From assembly GCA_903895725.1 (NCBI GenBank), contig CAITUV010000061.1, positions 1 through 64,000 on the forward strand: DNA of 64,000 nt, written 5' to 3'. The notes beneath the pieces were generated by a model. That model had not been told where the DNA came from. It saw nothing but the letters and a program-made list of their open reading frames with translations, and searched no databases. The first letter of the stretch is position 1. Each line of letters starts with the position of its first letter. The position numbers and the translations under genes are program-made. The stretch is from an uncultured Myxococcales bacterium (GTDB lineage: Bacteria > Myxococcota_A > UBA9042 > CAIXZC01). Shown here one piece after another: positions 21,891-30,935 of this stretch.

Positions 21891-24800
21891 CTATTTCTCC
21901 CCCAGAACGCGGAACACGACGCGGCGGTTGCGGGCGCGGCCTTCGTCGGTCGCATCGTCCGCCAGGGGAACATCCCCGCCGACGCCGGAAGTTTCGATGC
22001 GTTTGCGGTCAATCCCCTCGGTCACGAGGTAGCTGCGGACCGAGTCGGCCCTTCGCAGGGCCAGAGCCCTGTTGGCCTTGACATTGCCGAGGCCGTCCGT
22101 GTGGACTTCGACGCGGAGGGTGACCTCGGGCTGCTCGGCCAGGGAGCGTGCGATGAGGTCCAACACCGGGTAGCTCTCGGGCAGGATGCGCTCGGAGCTG
22201 CCAGCGAACAGGATGCCATGAACCACCACGGGGCGGTCCGTCTCGAACACGAACGGAGGTCGCTCGTCGGGGCAGCCGTCCCCGTCCCGGTAGCGATTGA
22301 CCGACTCGGCCTGAGCTGCACAAAGGTCCGTGGCGTCCGGAGTCCCGTCCCCGTCGTTGTCCGGGTCCGCACACCCGTCGTCGTCCTGGAACGCGTCCGG
22401 GTCCTCCTTGTCAAGCGGGCAGCGGTCCGCTGCGTCGGGTACGCCGTCCTGGTCATCGTCCAGGTCGGGGCATCCGTCCAGGTCGTCGCGTCCGTCCCGG
22501 TCCTCCGGATCGCCAGGGCATTGGTCCTGGGAATCCTTGATCCGGTCGGAGTCGTTGTCGTCGTCGAGACACCCGTCGTCATCCCGGAATCCGTCCAGGT
22601 CCTCGGCCTGGGCGGGGCACGAGTCGCCCCGGTCCTCGAGCCCGTCGCCGTCCCGGTCCCCCCGGCCCCGCCTCTCGTACGAGAGCATCAGCAGGGCACT
22701 GGCGCCGTTCCCGCCGAGCCCGCGGTGAACCGGAAGTGCCCCCGAAAGGGAGCACCCGAAATCGAGGAAGCTCGTGCCGAGACCGGCAAAGGCCTCGACC
22801 GGCGAGCCGCCGGCGTTGCGGTAGTCGAAGTCCCCCTGCAAGCCGGCCGACACGGACAGATAGCGCTTCCACAGGTCCATGCCGGCGACGACTCCCCCCT
22901 GCAACGACTGGCCCAGCGTCGTTCCGAACTGAGTGGTGTCGGGGCGCCACGTCCACCCGAGGTTGGCTGCCAGCAGCACGGGGCCGAGCTCAGCGTCGGC
23001 CGCCACTCGAAGTCCCCCCGTGAACGCACCATGCCCCAGGAGGTCGGCCCTCGAGCCGGACGGGAGCCCCCCGAACGCTGACGCCGACAGCCCCACGGGG
23101 AGCGCATAGCGGTCCAACACCTGGTACTTCACTTCGGCCGTGATGTCACCCAGCCCGGCCGTTGCCAGGGCCCCCTTCCCGGACGAGAAGTCCTCGCCAC
23201 GCTCCCGCCAGACCGTGGCCGGAAGCTGCAGCCCGACCTGGATGTCCCGGTACACGCCCGCGACCCCCACCAGGTGCAGGGCCACCGCCGAATCCACCAC
23301 GGGAATCGAGTCGCTGCCCCCGTTGGTGTACAGGGTCGCAAGACCGGCCTGGTACAACGTCCCCAGGCCGACCGCGAACTCGCCGGGCAGCAGGACCGGG
23401 CTGGCTTCCACGTTACCCGGGAAGTCGGGGAAGCCGCCGAGCCTTCCTCCGCTCAGGTCGAAGCTGCCGGCTCGGGCCGGAATCGAGCCGAGGAGCAGGG
23501 CGGGCACAACGAGGAAGAAGACGGGCAAGGGCCCCAGCGAGGCGGAGCGCATGCGGCGACAGGCGGCCAGAAGGAGGGCACCGGCCACGAGGAGCAGCGC
23601 CACGCCGCATCCGGAGGTACCCCCTGAGGGCGCCCCCGAGCAGCCCGGTGCCTTGAGCTGACCGTCTTCGGGGCGACGATGTCCCGGGTAATCGTTGCCG
23701 TCCACGGGGGAAGTACCCTGGGCCAGTTCGTCGCCGTCGTCGGAGCCGTCGCCGTCCGTATCCGCCAGGGTGGGGTCCGTGCCCGTCCCGGCCTCCTGAG
23801 CATCGTCGATTCCGTCGCCGTCGGAGTCGGCCTTGAGCGGATCGGTTCCGAGATCCGCCTCGACCGCAGCGTCCAGGCCGTCTCCGTCGGCATCGTCGTC
23901 GCACACGTCACCGTCCCCGTCGTCGTCGACGTCTTCCTGTTCCGGGTTTGAGGTTACGGGGCAGTTGTCATCGCCGTCGTCGCTGCCGTCGCCGTCATCG
24001 TCGTCGTCGCACACGTCTCCGAGCCCGTCCTCGTCGAGGTCCTCCTGGCCGGCGTTTGCGACTTGGGGGCAGTTGTCGTCGCCGTCGTCGTTTCCGTCGC
24101 CGTCATCGTCGTCGTCGCACACGTCTCCGACACCGTCCTTGTCGAGGTCTTCCTGGCCGGCATTTGCGGCCTGCGGGCAATTGTCGTCGCAGGCGAGCGA
24201 AGCACCCAGGCAGGGAGAATCGCCCTCGGCACCGCTGTCATCTCCGTCTTCCGGGACGGAATCGCCGTCGCGGTCCGGGTCACAGGGATCGCCGATCGAG
24301 TCCGAGTCGAGGTCCTCCTGCTCCGGGTTGGCCACTTGAGGGCAGTTGTCCGATGCGTCCGGGACTTCGTCGGAGTCCTGGTCCGTGTTGTCGTCGCAGG
24401 CATCCCCGTAGCCGTCCTTGTCTACGTCCTGCTGGTCGGCGTTCTCGGTTACCGGGCAGTTGTCCTTGTCATCGGTCACGCCATCGTCGTCGTCGTCGTC
24501 GTCGCAAGCGTCTCCCACTCCGTCGCCGTCGAGGTCTTCCTGCCCTGCGTTACCGATCTTGGGGCAGTTGTCGTCACAGTCGGTTGTGTCGCCGGAGCAG
24601 GGGAAATCGCCCTCGGACCCGCTGCCATCTCCATCTTCGAGGACCGAGTCCCCGTCGTCGTCCGGGTCGCAGGCGTCGCCGTCGCCGTCCTGGTCGAGAT
24701 CCTCCTGGCCGGGGTTCTGGGCGTTGGCACAGTTGTCATCCGCATCCGCGATCCCGTCGCCGTCCTGGTCCACGTTCTCGTCACAGGCGTCACCGATGCC

Positions 24801-27800
24801 ATCCTGGTCGACGTCCTCCTGTCCGGGGTTGGGGGTGGTCACGCAGTTGTCGTCCGTGTCAGCGATTTCGTCACCGTCCTGGTCCACCAGCCCGTCGCAG
24901 GCGTCGCCGATACCGTCCTGGTCGACATCGTCCTGCCCGGGGTTGGGGGTGGTCACGCAGTTGTCGTCCGAGTCAGCGACCCCATCGCCGTCCTGGTCCA
25001 CCTTCCCGTCACAGGCGTCGCCGATGCCATCCAGATCGACGTCCTCCTGTCCGGGGTTGGGTGTGGTCAGGCAGTTGTCGTCCGAGTCTGCGACCCCGTC
25101 CCCATCCTGGTCCACGAGCGGATCACAGATATCGCCGATGCCATCCAGGTCGACGTCCTTCTGCCCGGGGTTGGGAGTGGTCACGCAATTGTCCACGTCG
25201 TCTGCCACGCCGTCCTTGTCCTGATCCACGATCGGGTCGCAGGCGTCTCCGATCGAATCGAGGTCGACGTCGTCCTGCGTCGGGTTGAAGACGAACGGGC
25301 AGTTGTCGCCGCCATCTTCGACCCCGTCCGCGTCATCGTCCGGGTCGCAGGCGTCGCCGTCGCCGTCCTTGTCGAGATCCTCCTGGGCGAAGTTGGGGAC
25401 CGTGACGCAGTTGTCGACGAAATCGGGAACCGCATCATCGTCGTCGTCGGGGTCGCACGCATCTCCCTCGGCGTCCAGGTCGGCGTTCTCCTGGCCCGGG
25501 TTGCTCTTGAGGGGGCAGTTGTCGGCCGCATCCGGGATTCCATCCCCGTCCGCGTCGATGGAGCAGGCGTCTCCGATGCCGTCGCCGTTGGTATCCTTCT
25601 GGTCGGGATTGGGCCAGAGCGGACAGTTGTCAAACGTGTTGGGGAATGCGTCTCCGTCCACGTCGGAATCGCACGGGTCGCCGAGTCCGTCCTCATCGAG
25701 GTCGGACTGGGCCGGGTTGGAGAGCTTCGGGCAGTTGTCCGACACGTCGGGAACCGAGTCCGCGTCGTCGTCGAGGTCGCAGGCGTCTCCCGCTCCATCC
25801 TGGTCCAGATCCTCCTGGGCCGGGTTGACGACCAGAGGGCAGTTGTCCGCTGCATCCGGAATCCCGTCCCCGTCGGCATCGGACCAGGGGTCGCAGGCGT
25901 CGCCGATGCCATCGCCGTCGAGATCGTCCTGCTTGGGGTTGGCGGTCAGCGGGCAGTTGTCGTCCGGATCGGCCAGCCCGTCGTCATCATCGTCCTCGTC
26001 GCAGGCGTCGCCAAACAGGTCCTGGTCGTGGTCGGCCTGGAGCGGGTTGGCATCGAAGGGGCAGTTGTCCGTGCCATCCGGGGCCGCATCGTTGTCGTCG
26101 TCGGGGTCGCAGAGATCACCCAGCCCGTCCTCGTCCAGGTCCTGCTGGCCCGGGTTCGAGATCCAGTGGCAGTTGTCGGTAGCGTCGGGGATGCCGTCTG
26201 AGTCATCATCGGGGTCGCAGGCGTCTCCCTGTTTGTCGAGATCGAAGTCGGCTTGGGTGGGATTGGCCGTCAGCGGGCAGTTGTCGGTCGCGTCGGCCTT
26301 GCCATCATTGTCGTCGTCCGGGTCACACGCATCGCCGTTCCCGTCCTTGTCGTTGTCCTCCTGCCCGAAGTTCACGACCCACTTGCAGTTGTCCGCCGAG
26401 TCCGGAATCCCGTCGTTTTCGTCGTCGAGGTCACAGGCGTCTCCGGTCTTGTCCCCGTCGAAGTCGTTCTGGTCCGGGTTGGCGGTCAGCGGGCAGTTGT
26501 CCTGGCCGTCGAGGATGAGGTCGGCGTCGTCATCGGGGTCGCAGGTATCTCCTGCCGAGTCCGAGTCGTTGTCCCCTTGCAGCACGTTGGCGACGAGCGG
26601 GCAGTTGTCCTGAACATCGGGAACTCCGTCCGCGTCATCGTCGGGGTCGCAGGTGTCACCGGCCTTGTCTGCATCGGTATCGGTCTGAAGGGCGTTGAAG
26701 ACGTCGGGGCAGTTGTCCGACTCATCGATGGTGCCGTCTCCATCCCGGTCCTGGTCGCACGGATTGCCGAATCCGTCGCCGTCGAGGTCCTGCTGTCCGG
26801 GGTTGAAGGTCTGCGGGCAATTGTCCTCGAGGTCCTGCACCCCGTCGCCATCCGCGTCCGAGTCTGCATCGCAGGCGTCGCCGATTCCGTCGTGGTCGAG
26901 ATCCCCCTGGGTGGCATTGGGGGCCTGGGGGCAGTTGTCGTCGCAATCCGAAGTCTGCTTGTCGGCGCACTTCACGTCTCCCGGGACTCCCGACAGGTTG
27001 CCGTCCTCCGGCACGCCGTCCCCATCACGGTCGGGGTCGCAGGCATCTCCCTTGCCGTCCTTGTCGAGGTCCTTCTGTGCCGTGTTGAACACGGTCGGGC
27101 AGTTGTCCGAGGCATCGGGAACGCCGTCCTGGTCGTCGTCGGGGTCGCAGGCATCGCCGGCCCCGTCCTTGTCGAGATCCTGCTGTCCGGCGTTGGCGTC
27201 GAGCGGGCAGTTGTCCGAGACATCGGGGAGGCCGTCGTTGTCGTCATCGGGATCGCACGTGTTGCCGAGACTGTCCTTGTCCAGGTCCTGCTGTTGCGGA
27301 TTGGCCTGGAAGGGGCAGTTGTCCGCCGCATCGAGGATGCCGTCGTTGTCATCGTCGGGGTCGCAGAAATCGCCGGCTTCGTCGAGATCGTGGTCCGCCT
27401 GGTCCGGATTCGAGGCCAGCGGACAGTTGTCCAAAGGGTCGTCAGTCCCGTCGTTGTCGTCGTCGACGTCGCAGGCGTCCCCGACGCCGTCGAAGTCGTT
27501 GTCCCCCTGCCCCTGGTTGGCCAGCAGCGGGCAGTTGTCCGAAGGGTCGTCGGTCCCGTCATTGTCGTCGTCCGGGTCACACGAATCGCCAAGATCGTCG
27601 GCGTCGTTGTCCTCCTGCTGTGCGTTGAAGCTCAGTGGACAGTTGTCACCCTCGTCGTCGATCTCGTCGTTGTCGTCGTCGGGATCGCAGACATCACCGA
27701 CCCCGTCCTTCTCGTTGTCCTCCTGCAGAGCGTTGGGCACGGTGGGGCAGTTGTCGTTGTCGTTGAGTACCAGGTCCCCGTCCAGGTCGTCATCGCACAG

Positions 27801-27983
27801 GTCGCCGAGGCCGTCCTGATCCTGGTCCTCCTGCAGCGGGTTCGGCTCGAACGGGCAGTTGTCCCCGGGATCGCAGATTCCGTCCGAATCCGGGTCCGAG
27901 CCGGAATCACAATCGGCAAGCGCTTTGCCCGGTGACAGCAGCACCAGGGCCGTCACCCAGGGGACTACCAGCCACCCCCTCAT
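21891..27983 (-). CDS. Giant TSP3-repeat protein joined in frame to an OmpA-type outer-membrane protein
   Basis: 2030 residues from the ATG at 27983, which begins a signal peptide (GWLVVPWVTALVLLSPGKALA). The first part has 35 calcium-binding thrombospondin type 3 units (DNCPLTANPDQ-like motif, about 36 residues each), then a TGTDPTLADTDGDGS stretch. At about residues 1445-1478 comes what looks like the end of a protein: GCSGAPSGGTSGCG, a hydrophobic helix and CRRMR, like a MYXO-CTERM tail. Directly after it, from an in-frame Met at 23552, is what looks like a second signal peptide (PVFFLVVPALLLGSIPARA), a beta-barrel region, more TSP3 units and a C-terminal OmpA peptidoglycan-binding domain (VEVHTDGLGNVKANRALALRRA). 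There is no ribosome site before the internal Met. The kinase starts 8 nt downstream. Role: probably a calcium-stabilised surface and outer-membrane protein. Confidence 0.88.
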   Translation of the reverse strand: MRGWLVVPWVTALVLLSPGKALADCDSGSDPDSDGICDPGDNCPFEPNPLQEDQDQDGLGDLCDDDLDGDLVLNDNDNCPTVPNALQEDNEKDGVGDVCDPDDDNDEIDDEGDNCPLSFNAQQEDNDADDLGDSCDPDDDNDGTDDPSDNCPLLANQGQGDNDFDGVGDACDVDDDNDGTDDPLDNCPLASNPDQADHDLDEAGDFCDPDDDNDGILDAADNCPFQANPQQQDLDKDSLGNTCDPDDDNDGLPDVSDNCPLDANAGQQDLDKDGAGDACDPDDDQDGVPDASDNCPTVFNTAQKDLDKDGKGDACDPDRDGDGVPEDGNLSGVPGDVKCADKQTSDCDDNCPQAPNATQGDLDHDGIGDACDADSDADGDGVQDLEDNCPQTFNPGQQDLDGDGFGNPCDQDRDGDGTIDESDNCPDVFNALQTDTDADKAGDTCDPDDDADGVPDVQDNCPLVANVLQGDNDSDSAGDTCDPDDDADLILDGQDNCPLTANPDQNDFDGDKTGDACDLDDENDGIPDSADNCKWVVNFGQEDNDKDGNGDACDPDDDNDGKADATDNCPLTANPTQADFDLDKQGDACDPDDDSDGIPDATDNCHWISNPGQQDLDEDGLGDLCDPDDDNDAAPDGTDNCPFDANPLQADHDQDLFGDACDEDDDDDGLADPDDNCPLTANPKQDDLDGDGIGDACDPWSDADGDGIPDAADNCPLVVNPAQEDLDQDGAGDACDLDDDADSVPDVSDNCPKLSNPAQSDLDEDGLGDPCDSDVDGDAFPNTFDNCPLWPNPDQKDTNGDGIGDACSIDADGDGIPDAADNCPLKSNPGQENADLDAEGDACDPDDDDDAVPDFVDNCVTVPNFAQEDLDKDGDGDACDPDDDADGVEDGGDNCPFVFNPTQDDVDLDSIGDACDPIVDQDKDGVADDVDNCVTTPNPGQKDVDLDGIGDICDPLVDQDGDGVADSDDNCLTTPNPGQEDVDLDGIGDACDGKVDQDGDGVADSDDNCVTTPNPGQDDVDQDGIGDACDGLVDQDGDEIADTDDNCVTTPNPGQEDVDQDGIGDACDENVDQDGDGIADADDNCANAQNPGQEDLDQDGDGDACDPDDDGDSVLEDGDGSGSEGDFPCSGDTTDCDDNCPKIGNAGQEDLDGDGVGDACDDDDDDDGVTDDKDNCPVTENADQQDVDKDGYGDACDDNTDQDSDEVPDASDNCPQVANPEQEDLDSDSIGDPCDPDRDGDSVPEDGDDSGAEGDSPCLGASLACDDNCPQAANAGQEDLDKDGVGDVCDDDDDGDGNDDGDDNCPQVANAGQEDLDEDGLGDVCDDDDDGDGSDDGDDNCPVTSNPEQEDVDDDGDGDVCDDDADGDGLDAAVEADLGTDPLKADSDGDGIDDAQEAGTGTDPTLADTDGDGSDDGDELAQGTSPVDGNDYPGHRRPEDGQLKAPGCSGAPSGGTSGCGVALLLVAGALLLAACRRMRSASLGPLPVFFLVVPALLLGSIPARAGSFDLSGGRLGGFPDFPGNVEASPVLLPGEFAVGLGTLYQAGLATLYTNGGSDSIPVVDSAVALHLVGVAGVYRDIQVGLQLPATVWRERGEDFSSGKGALATAGLGDITAEVKYQVLDRYALPVGLSASAFGGLPSGSRADLLGHGAFTGGLRVAADAELGPVLLAANLGWTWRPDTTQFGTTLGQSLQGGVVAGMDLWKRYLSVSAGLQGDFDYRNAGGSPVEAFAGLGTSFLDFGCSLSGALPVHRGLGGNGASALLMLSYERRGRGDRDGDGLEDRGDSCPAQAEDLDGFRDDDGCLDDDNDSDRIKDSQDQCPGDPEDRDGRDDLDGCPDLDDDQDGVPDAADRCPLDKEDPDAFQDDDGCADPDNDGDGTPDATDLCAAQAESVNRYRDGDGCPDERPPFVFETDRPVVVHGILFAGSSERILPESYPVLDLIARSLAEQPEVTLRVEVHTDGLGNVKANRALALRRADSVRSYLVTEGIDRKRIETSGVGGDVPLADDATDEGRARNRRVVFRVLGEK
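23550..23650 (-). other. Internal sorting-like tail/second signal peptide junction
   Basis: Minus-strand reading through this point gives cysteine-glycine motif, hydrophobic segment, arginines, Met, then a second hydrophobic segment ending in an ARA signal-peptidase-like site at about 23470. The Met at 23552 would start a complete 553-residue barrel/TSP3/OmpA protein. The preceding bases contain no Shine-Dalgarno sequence and no stop. Confidence 0.65.
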
Positions 27984-28234
27984 CGATGTGCCTCTTCGTT
28001 CACGCACCCAGTATGGCAACAAATCGGCCAATGTTCCAGCGCCATGGCCTGGAATCCTGTACCGCCCGACTGTTTTGGCGTTCTTGTACCGAACCTGGGG
28101 AAAATCCGCAAGCTATTAAATTCGTGCGCGGGCGCGTCCCTGGCACGGGTGCAACTCGCGCTGGCGTTCAACCTTCGACTAGTGTATGTTTCTCTGCTCG
28201 CTCGACAGGAAAAGGGGCGGGCAGGAGTGAGGGG

Positions 28235-28825
28235 ATGAAGCTGTCGCATTCGTATGATGGACTTCTCAAGCTGGTCAAGGATCGCAAGTCCCAGGTCGAG
28301 GAATTCCTCCTGTTCCTGGAGCGCAAGACCAACTGGCTGACGTGCCCGGCGTCGATCAGCCATCACATGAACGTACCGGGAGGCCTGGTGGCGCACAGCC
28401 TGCTGACCACCCGGACGCTGCTCGAAGTGCGGGACACGCTGTCGCCCGAGTACAAGGACGAGACCTGCGTCATCGTCGGCCTGTTCCACGATGTCGGCAA
28501 GGTGGGCTCCGAGGGGCAGCCGCACTACCGAATCGCCCGGGAGCAGAACGGCCTGTTGACCTACGAGGAGAACAAGGACCTGGTCACCATGGGGGTTGCG
28601 GTCCGAAGTCTTTACCTCTGCGCCCGCCACATTCCGCTCAGCGACGAGGAAGCGCAGGCGATCTGTTACCATGACGGCCAGTACGTCCCGGACAACCGGG
28701 CGGTCAAGAACCGGGAGCAGCCCCTGACATTGCTCCTGCATTTCGCAGACCTCTGGTCTTCCCACGTGATCGAGCCGTGCGAGTCGACCCGTAACGTCCA
28801 CTCGCTGTTGGAGAAGATGAAATGA
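28235..28825 (+). CDS. HD-domain phosphohydrolase
   Basis: 196 residues; the ATG at 28235 follows GGAGTGAGGGG. HD-superfamily metal ligands are visible in order: His in GGLVAHSLLTTR, the His-Asp pair in VGLFHDVGKVG, a histidine in CARHIPL, and an aspartate in LLLHFADLW. This arrangement fits hydrolases acting on nucleotides or nucleic-acid ends, but the substrate cannot be read from sequence. Its stop overlaps the cytidylate kinase start (ATGA), so the two are translated together, which weakly favours a nucleotide-related role. A divergent TSP3-OmpA gene lies 251 nt upstream. Confidence 0.85.
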   Translation: MKLSHSYDGLLKLVKDRKSQVEEFLLFLERKTNWLTCPASISHHMNVPGGLVAHSLLTTRTLLEVRDTLSPEYKDETCVIVGLFHDVGKVGSEGQPHYRIAREQNGLLTYEENKDLVTMGVAVRSLYLCARHIPLSDEEAQAICYHDGQYVPDNRAVKNREQPLTLLLHFADLWSSHVIEPCESTRNVHSLLEKMK

Positions 28826-29370
28826 CGGCCAAGGGGTGCTCGGTGGTGACCTTGTCGGGCCCGCCGGGGTCCGGGACGACGACGGCGGCACGGCTGGTGG
28901 CCGCTTTGACCGGACTGCGGTACGTCAACACCGGTGCGATCTTCCGGGAGATGGCGAAGGAAAGAGGGCTCACCCTCAACGACTTCGGAAAGTTGGCCAA
29001 CGAGACCCCGGCAATCGACCGCGAGCTGGACGACCGTCAGGTGGCCATCGCACGGGCAGGAGGAATCCTGCTCGAGGGGCGGCTGGCCGGCTTCGTGGTG
29101 AATCGGGCCGGCATTCCGGCCGTGAAGGTGTGTCTCGTGGCCCCCCTGGAGGTCCGGATGCAGCGGGTCTCGGGCCGTGATGGGCACGACCTGGGGGAGG
29201 CGATGCGCCTGTCCGCTGAGCGCGAGGCGGACGAGCGGACACGATTCATCGAGTTTTACGGGTTCGACCTCAACGATACTTCCATCTATGACCTGGTCCT
29301 CGACAGCTCACTCCATTCTCCGGAGGCCATCTGCCGGCAGATTGTGGAGCTGCTGCGCAGCCGGGGCTGA
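28822..29370 (+). CDS. cmk: Cytidylate kinase, short (archaeal-like) type
   Basis: 182 residues, clearly shorter than the common bacterial Cmk of about 220. The P-loop is GPPGSGTTTAARL at residues 13-25. It is followed by a region matching the short Cmk2 family: RYVNTGAIFREMAKERG and a lid with RVSGRDGHD. It phosphorylates CMP and dCMP in the cytoplasm. The C-terminal ERTRFIEFYGFDLNDTSIYDL agrees with that family. Start and overlap with the HD gene are unambiguous (ATGA). Other AAA-type nucleoside or adenylate-like kinases are possible but fit less well. Confidence 0.8.
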   Translation: MTAKGCSVVTLSGPPGSGTTTAARLVAALTGLRYVNTGAIFREMAKERGLTLNDFGKLANETPAIDRELDDRQVAIARAGGILLEGRLAGFVVNRAGIPAVKVCLVAPLEVRMQRVSGRDGHDLGEAMRLSAEREADERTRFIEFYGFDLNDTSIYDLVLDSSLHSPEAICRQIVELLRSRG

Positions 29371-29408
29371 GCACCGACCGGGCAACGGGAGGGAGCGGCC
29401 AAACCACC

Positions 29409-30824
29409 ATGCGGGCCAAACCGACGCTCCTCTTCGTGGACGGGCTGTGGGTCGAGAAGCACGGGATCATGGCCCTCATCCCGCACCTCGAGCGCAACGG
29501 TTTTGCCGTCCACCTGAGGCTCACTCGAAACACGCGGCGGCTGCTCTCCTCCGTAGCCGAGCTTCGCCCGGACATCGTGGCATTCTCCGTGACCACCGGC
29601 TGGCACGGGAAAGCCCTCCAGATGGCTCGGGCCGTGCGCACTCACTTCCCCGGGATCCGTATCCTCCTGGGGGGGCCCCACGTGACCTACTTCCCCGAGG
29701 TCGCCCTCGACCCCGCCGTCGATTTCGCATTCGTCGGTGAGTGCGACACCGACATCGCTCCCGCTCTCCTGGCTCTGCTCGACGGGGCCGACCCGTCCAC
29801 GATTCCCAACCTCGCCTTCCGGGCCGACTCGACGCACCAGGCGGGAAGCCTGGGATTCGGACCGCTTTCCCCGCTCGTCGAGGACCTCGATTCCCTCCCC
29901 CTGCCCGACCGGGAGCACTACTGCCGTCATCGGTTCTTCCGCCATAGCCCGTACAAGTCGTTCATCGTGAGCCGCGGCTGCCCACACGACTGCGCATTCT
30001 GCTTCAACCGCAAGCTCAAGGAAATGTACCGGGGCAAGGGCCGTTTCCTTCGCTACCGCTCCCCGGAATCCGTGGTCGAGGAGGCGCTCGAGGTCCGCCG
30101 ACGGTTCGGCATGAAGCTGGCCAGCTTCGAAGATGACCTGCTCACCTGCGACCGCCCGTGGCTGGAGAAGCTCCTTACCCTCTGGCGCAGCCGTGTCGAC
30201 GTCCCCTACAATCTCAACGCGACCGCCCAGGCGCTCACCGATGAACGGCTGGTCCGGCTGCTTCGGGAAACCGGGATCTGGTGCGTGGCCTTCGGAGTCG
30301 AGACCGGCAACGAATCCCTTCGAACCTCCGTGCTCAACAAACGGCTGACCGACGAGCAGGTCCTGACCGCAGGAGCGCTGTTGCACAAGCACGGCGTCCG
30401 CTTTCTCACCTACAACATGTTCGCTCTTCCGGGAGAGCGGTTCGACGATGCCCTCCAGACGGTCCGGCTCAACCGACGCATCGGGACGAGACTGGCCCGA
30501 TGCACCCTGTTCACCCCGTATCCAGGGACGGAGCTGGGGGACAAGCTCGTACGCAACCCGGACGGGGGCGAGATGCTGTTCTCCCGCTCCTCGGCGACCT
30601 CACCAGACCAGGCCCGCATCGAGCGTCTGCAGAAGCTGGCGCTCCTCGGCATGCGCTCTCCCGTCGGTGAGGCGTTGGCCCGAATGGCCAGTTCCCTCCC
30701 GGCCGGCCCGACCCACGACCTGCTCTTCTGGGCCACCTATTTCCGGGCCGTCCGCGAGTACATGAAGACCGGGACACTGCACCTCCTGGAGCTGGGGCTG
30801 CGCAGCATGACGGACGTGCTTTGA
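29409..30824 (+). CDS. B12-binding-like domain/radical SAM protein
   Basis: 471 residues. The N-terminal Rossmann-like domain (about residues 1-140; LRPDIVAFSVTTGWHGKAL, ILLGGPHVTYFPE) matches the cobalamin-binding type of these enzymes, but the DxHxxG cobalamin ligand motif is not seen. The radical SAM core has the Fe-S cluster motif SRGCPHDCAFCFNR (C-x3-C-x2-C) and the downstream FGVETGNESLR strand. A helical C-terminus follows. Relatives act in methylation, hopanoid and tetrapyrrole chemistry and other modifications; the substrate is unknown. It lies 38 nt after cmk, so co-transcription is possible. The ATG at 29409 has only a distant GGGAGGGAG. Confidence 0.88.
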   Translation: MRAKPTLLFVDGLWVEKHGIMALIPHLERNGFAVHLRLTRNTRRLLSSVAELRPDIVAFSVTTGWHGKALQMARAVRTHFPGIRILLGGPHVTYFPEVALDPAVDFAFVGECDTDIAPALLALLDGADPSTIPNLAFRADSTHQAGSLGFGPLSPLVEDLDSLPLPDREHYCRHRFFRHSPYKSFIVSRGCPHDCAFCFNRKLKEMYRGKGRFLRYRSPESVVEEALEVRRRFGMKLASFEDDLLTCDRPWLEKLLTLWRSRVDVPYNLNATAQALTDERLVRLLRETGIWCVAFGVETGNESLRTSVLNKRLTDEQVLTAGALLHKHGVRFLTYNMFALPGERFDDALQTVRLNRRIGTRLARCTLFTPYPGTELGDKLVRNPDGGEMLFSRSSATSPDQARIERLQKLALLGMRSPVGEALARMASSLPAGPTHDLLFWATYFRAVREYMKTGTLHLLELGLRSMTDVL

Positions 30825-30867
30825 GAGGCACAACGGGGCGGTGTCGGCCATCCTGGAATGAGCTCGT

Positions 30868-30896
30868 TTGCTTTGGGAGGTTTGCCTGTGTACAAT
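30868..30896 (+). promoter_or_regulatory. Sigma70-type promoter of the 981-residue Cys-rich lipoprotein
   Basis: TTGCTT (30868-30873), a 17-nt spacer, and TACAAT (30891-30896). The -10 matches five of six consensus bases. The expected start is near 30903, 33 nt before the ATG at 30936. Confidence 0.65.
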
Positions 30897-30935
30897 GACG
30901 CCCGCCCGTGTTCTTTCCTCCACCGAGGTGCGTCC

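Noticed and set aside
24063..27935. Long plus-strand open frames (712 and 560 codons) opposite the TSP3 repeats
   Set aside because: GAC/GAT-rich TSP3 codons become GTC/ATC on the other strand, so stops are naturally absent. The predicted products are monotonous Val/Ile/Gly repeats without features.
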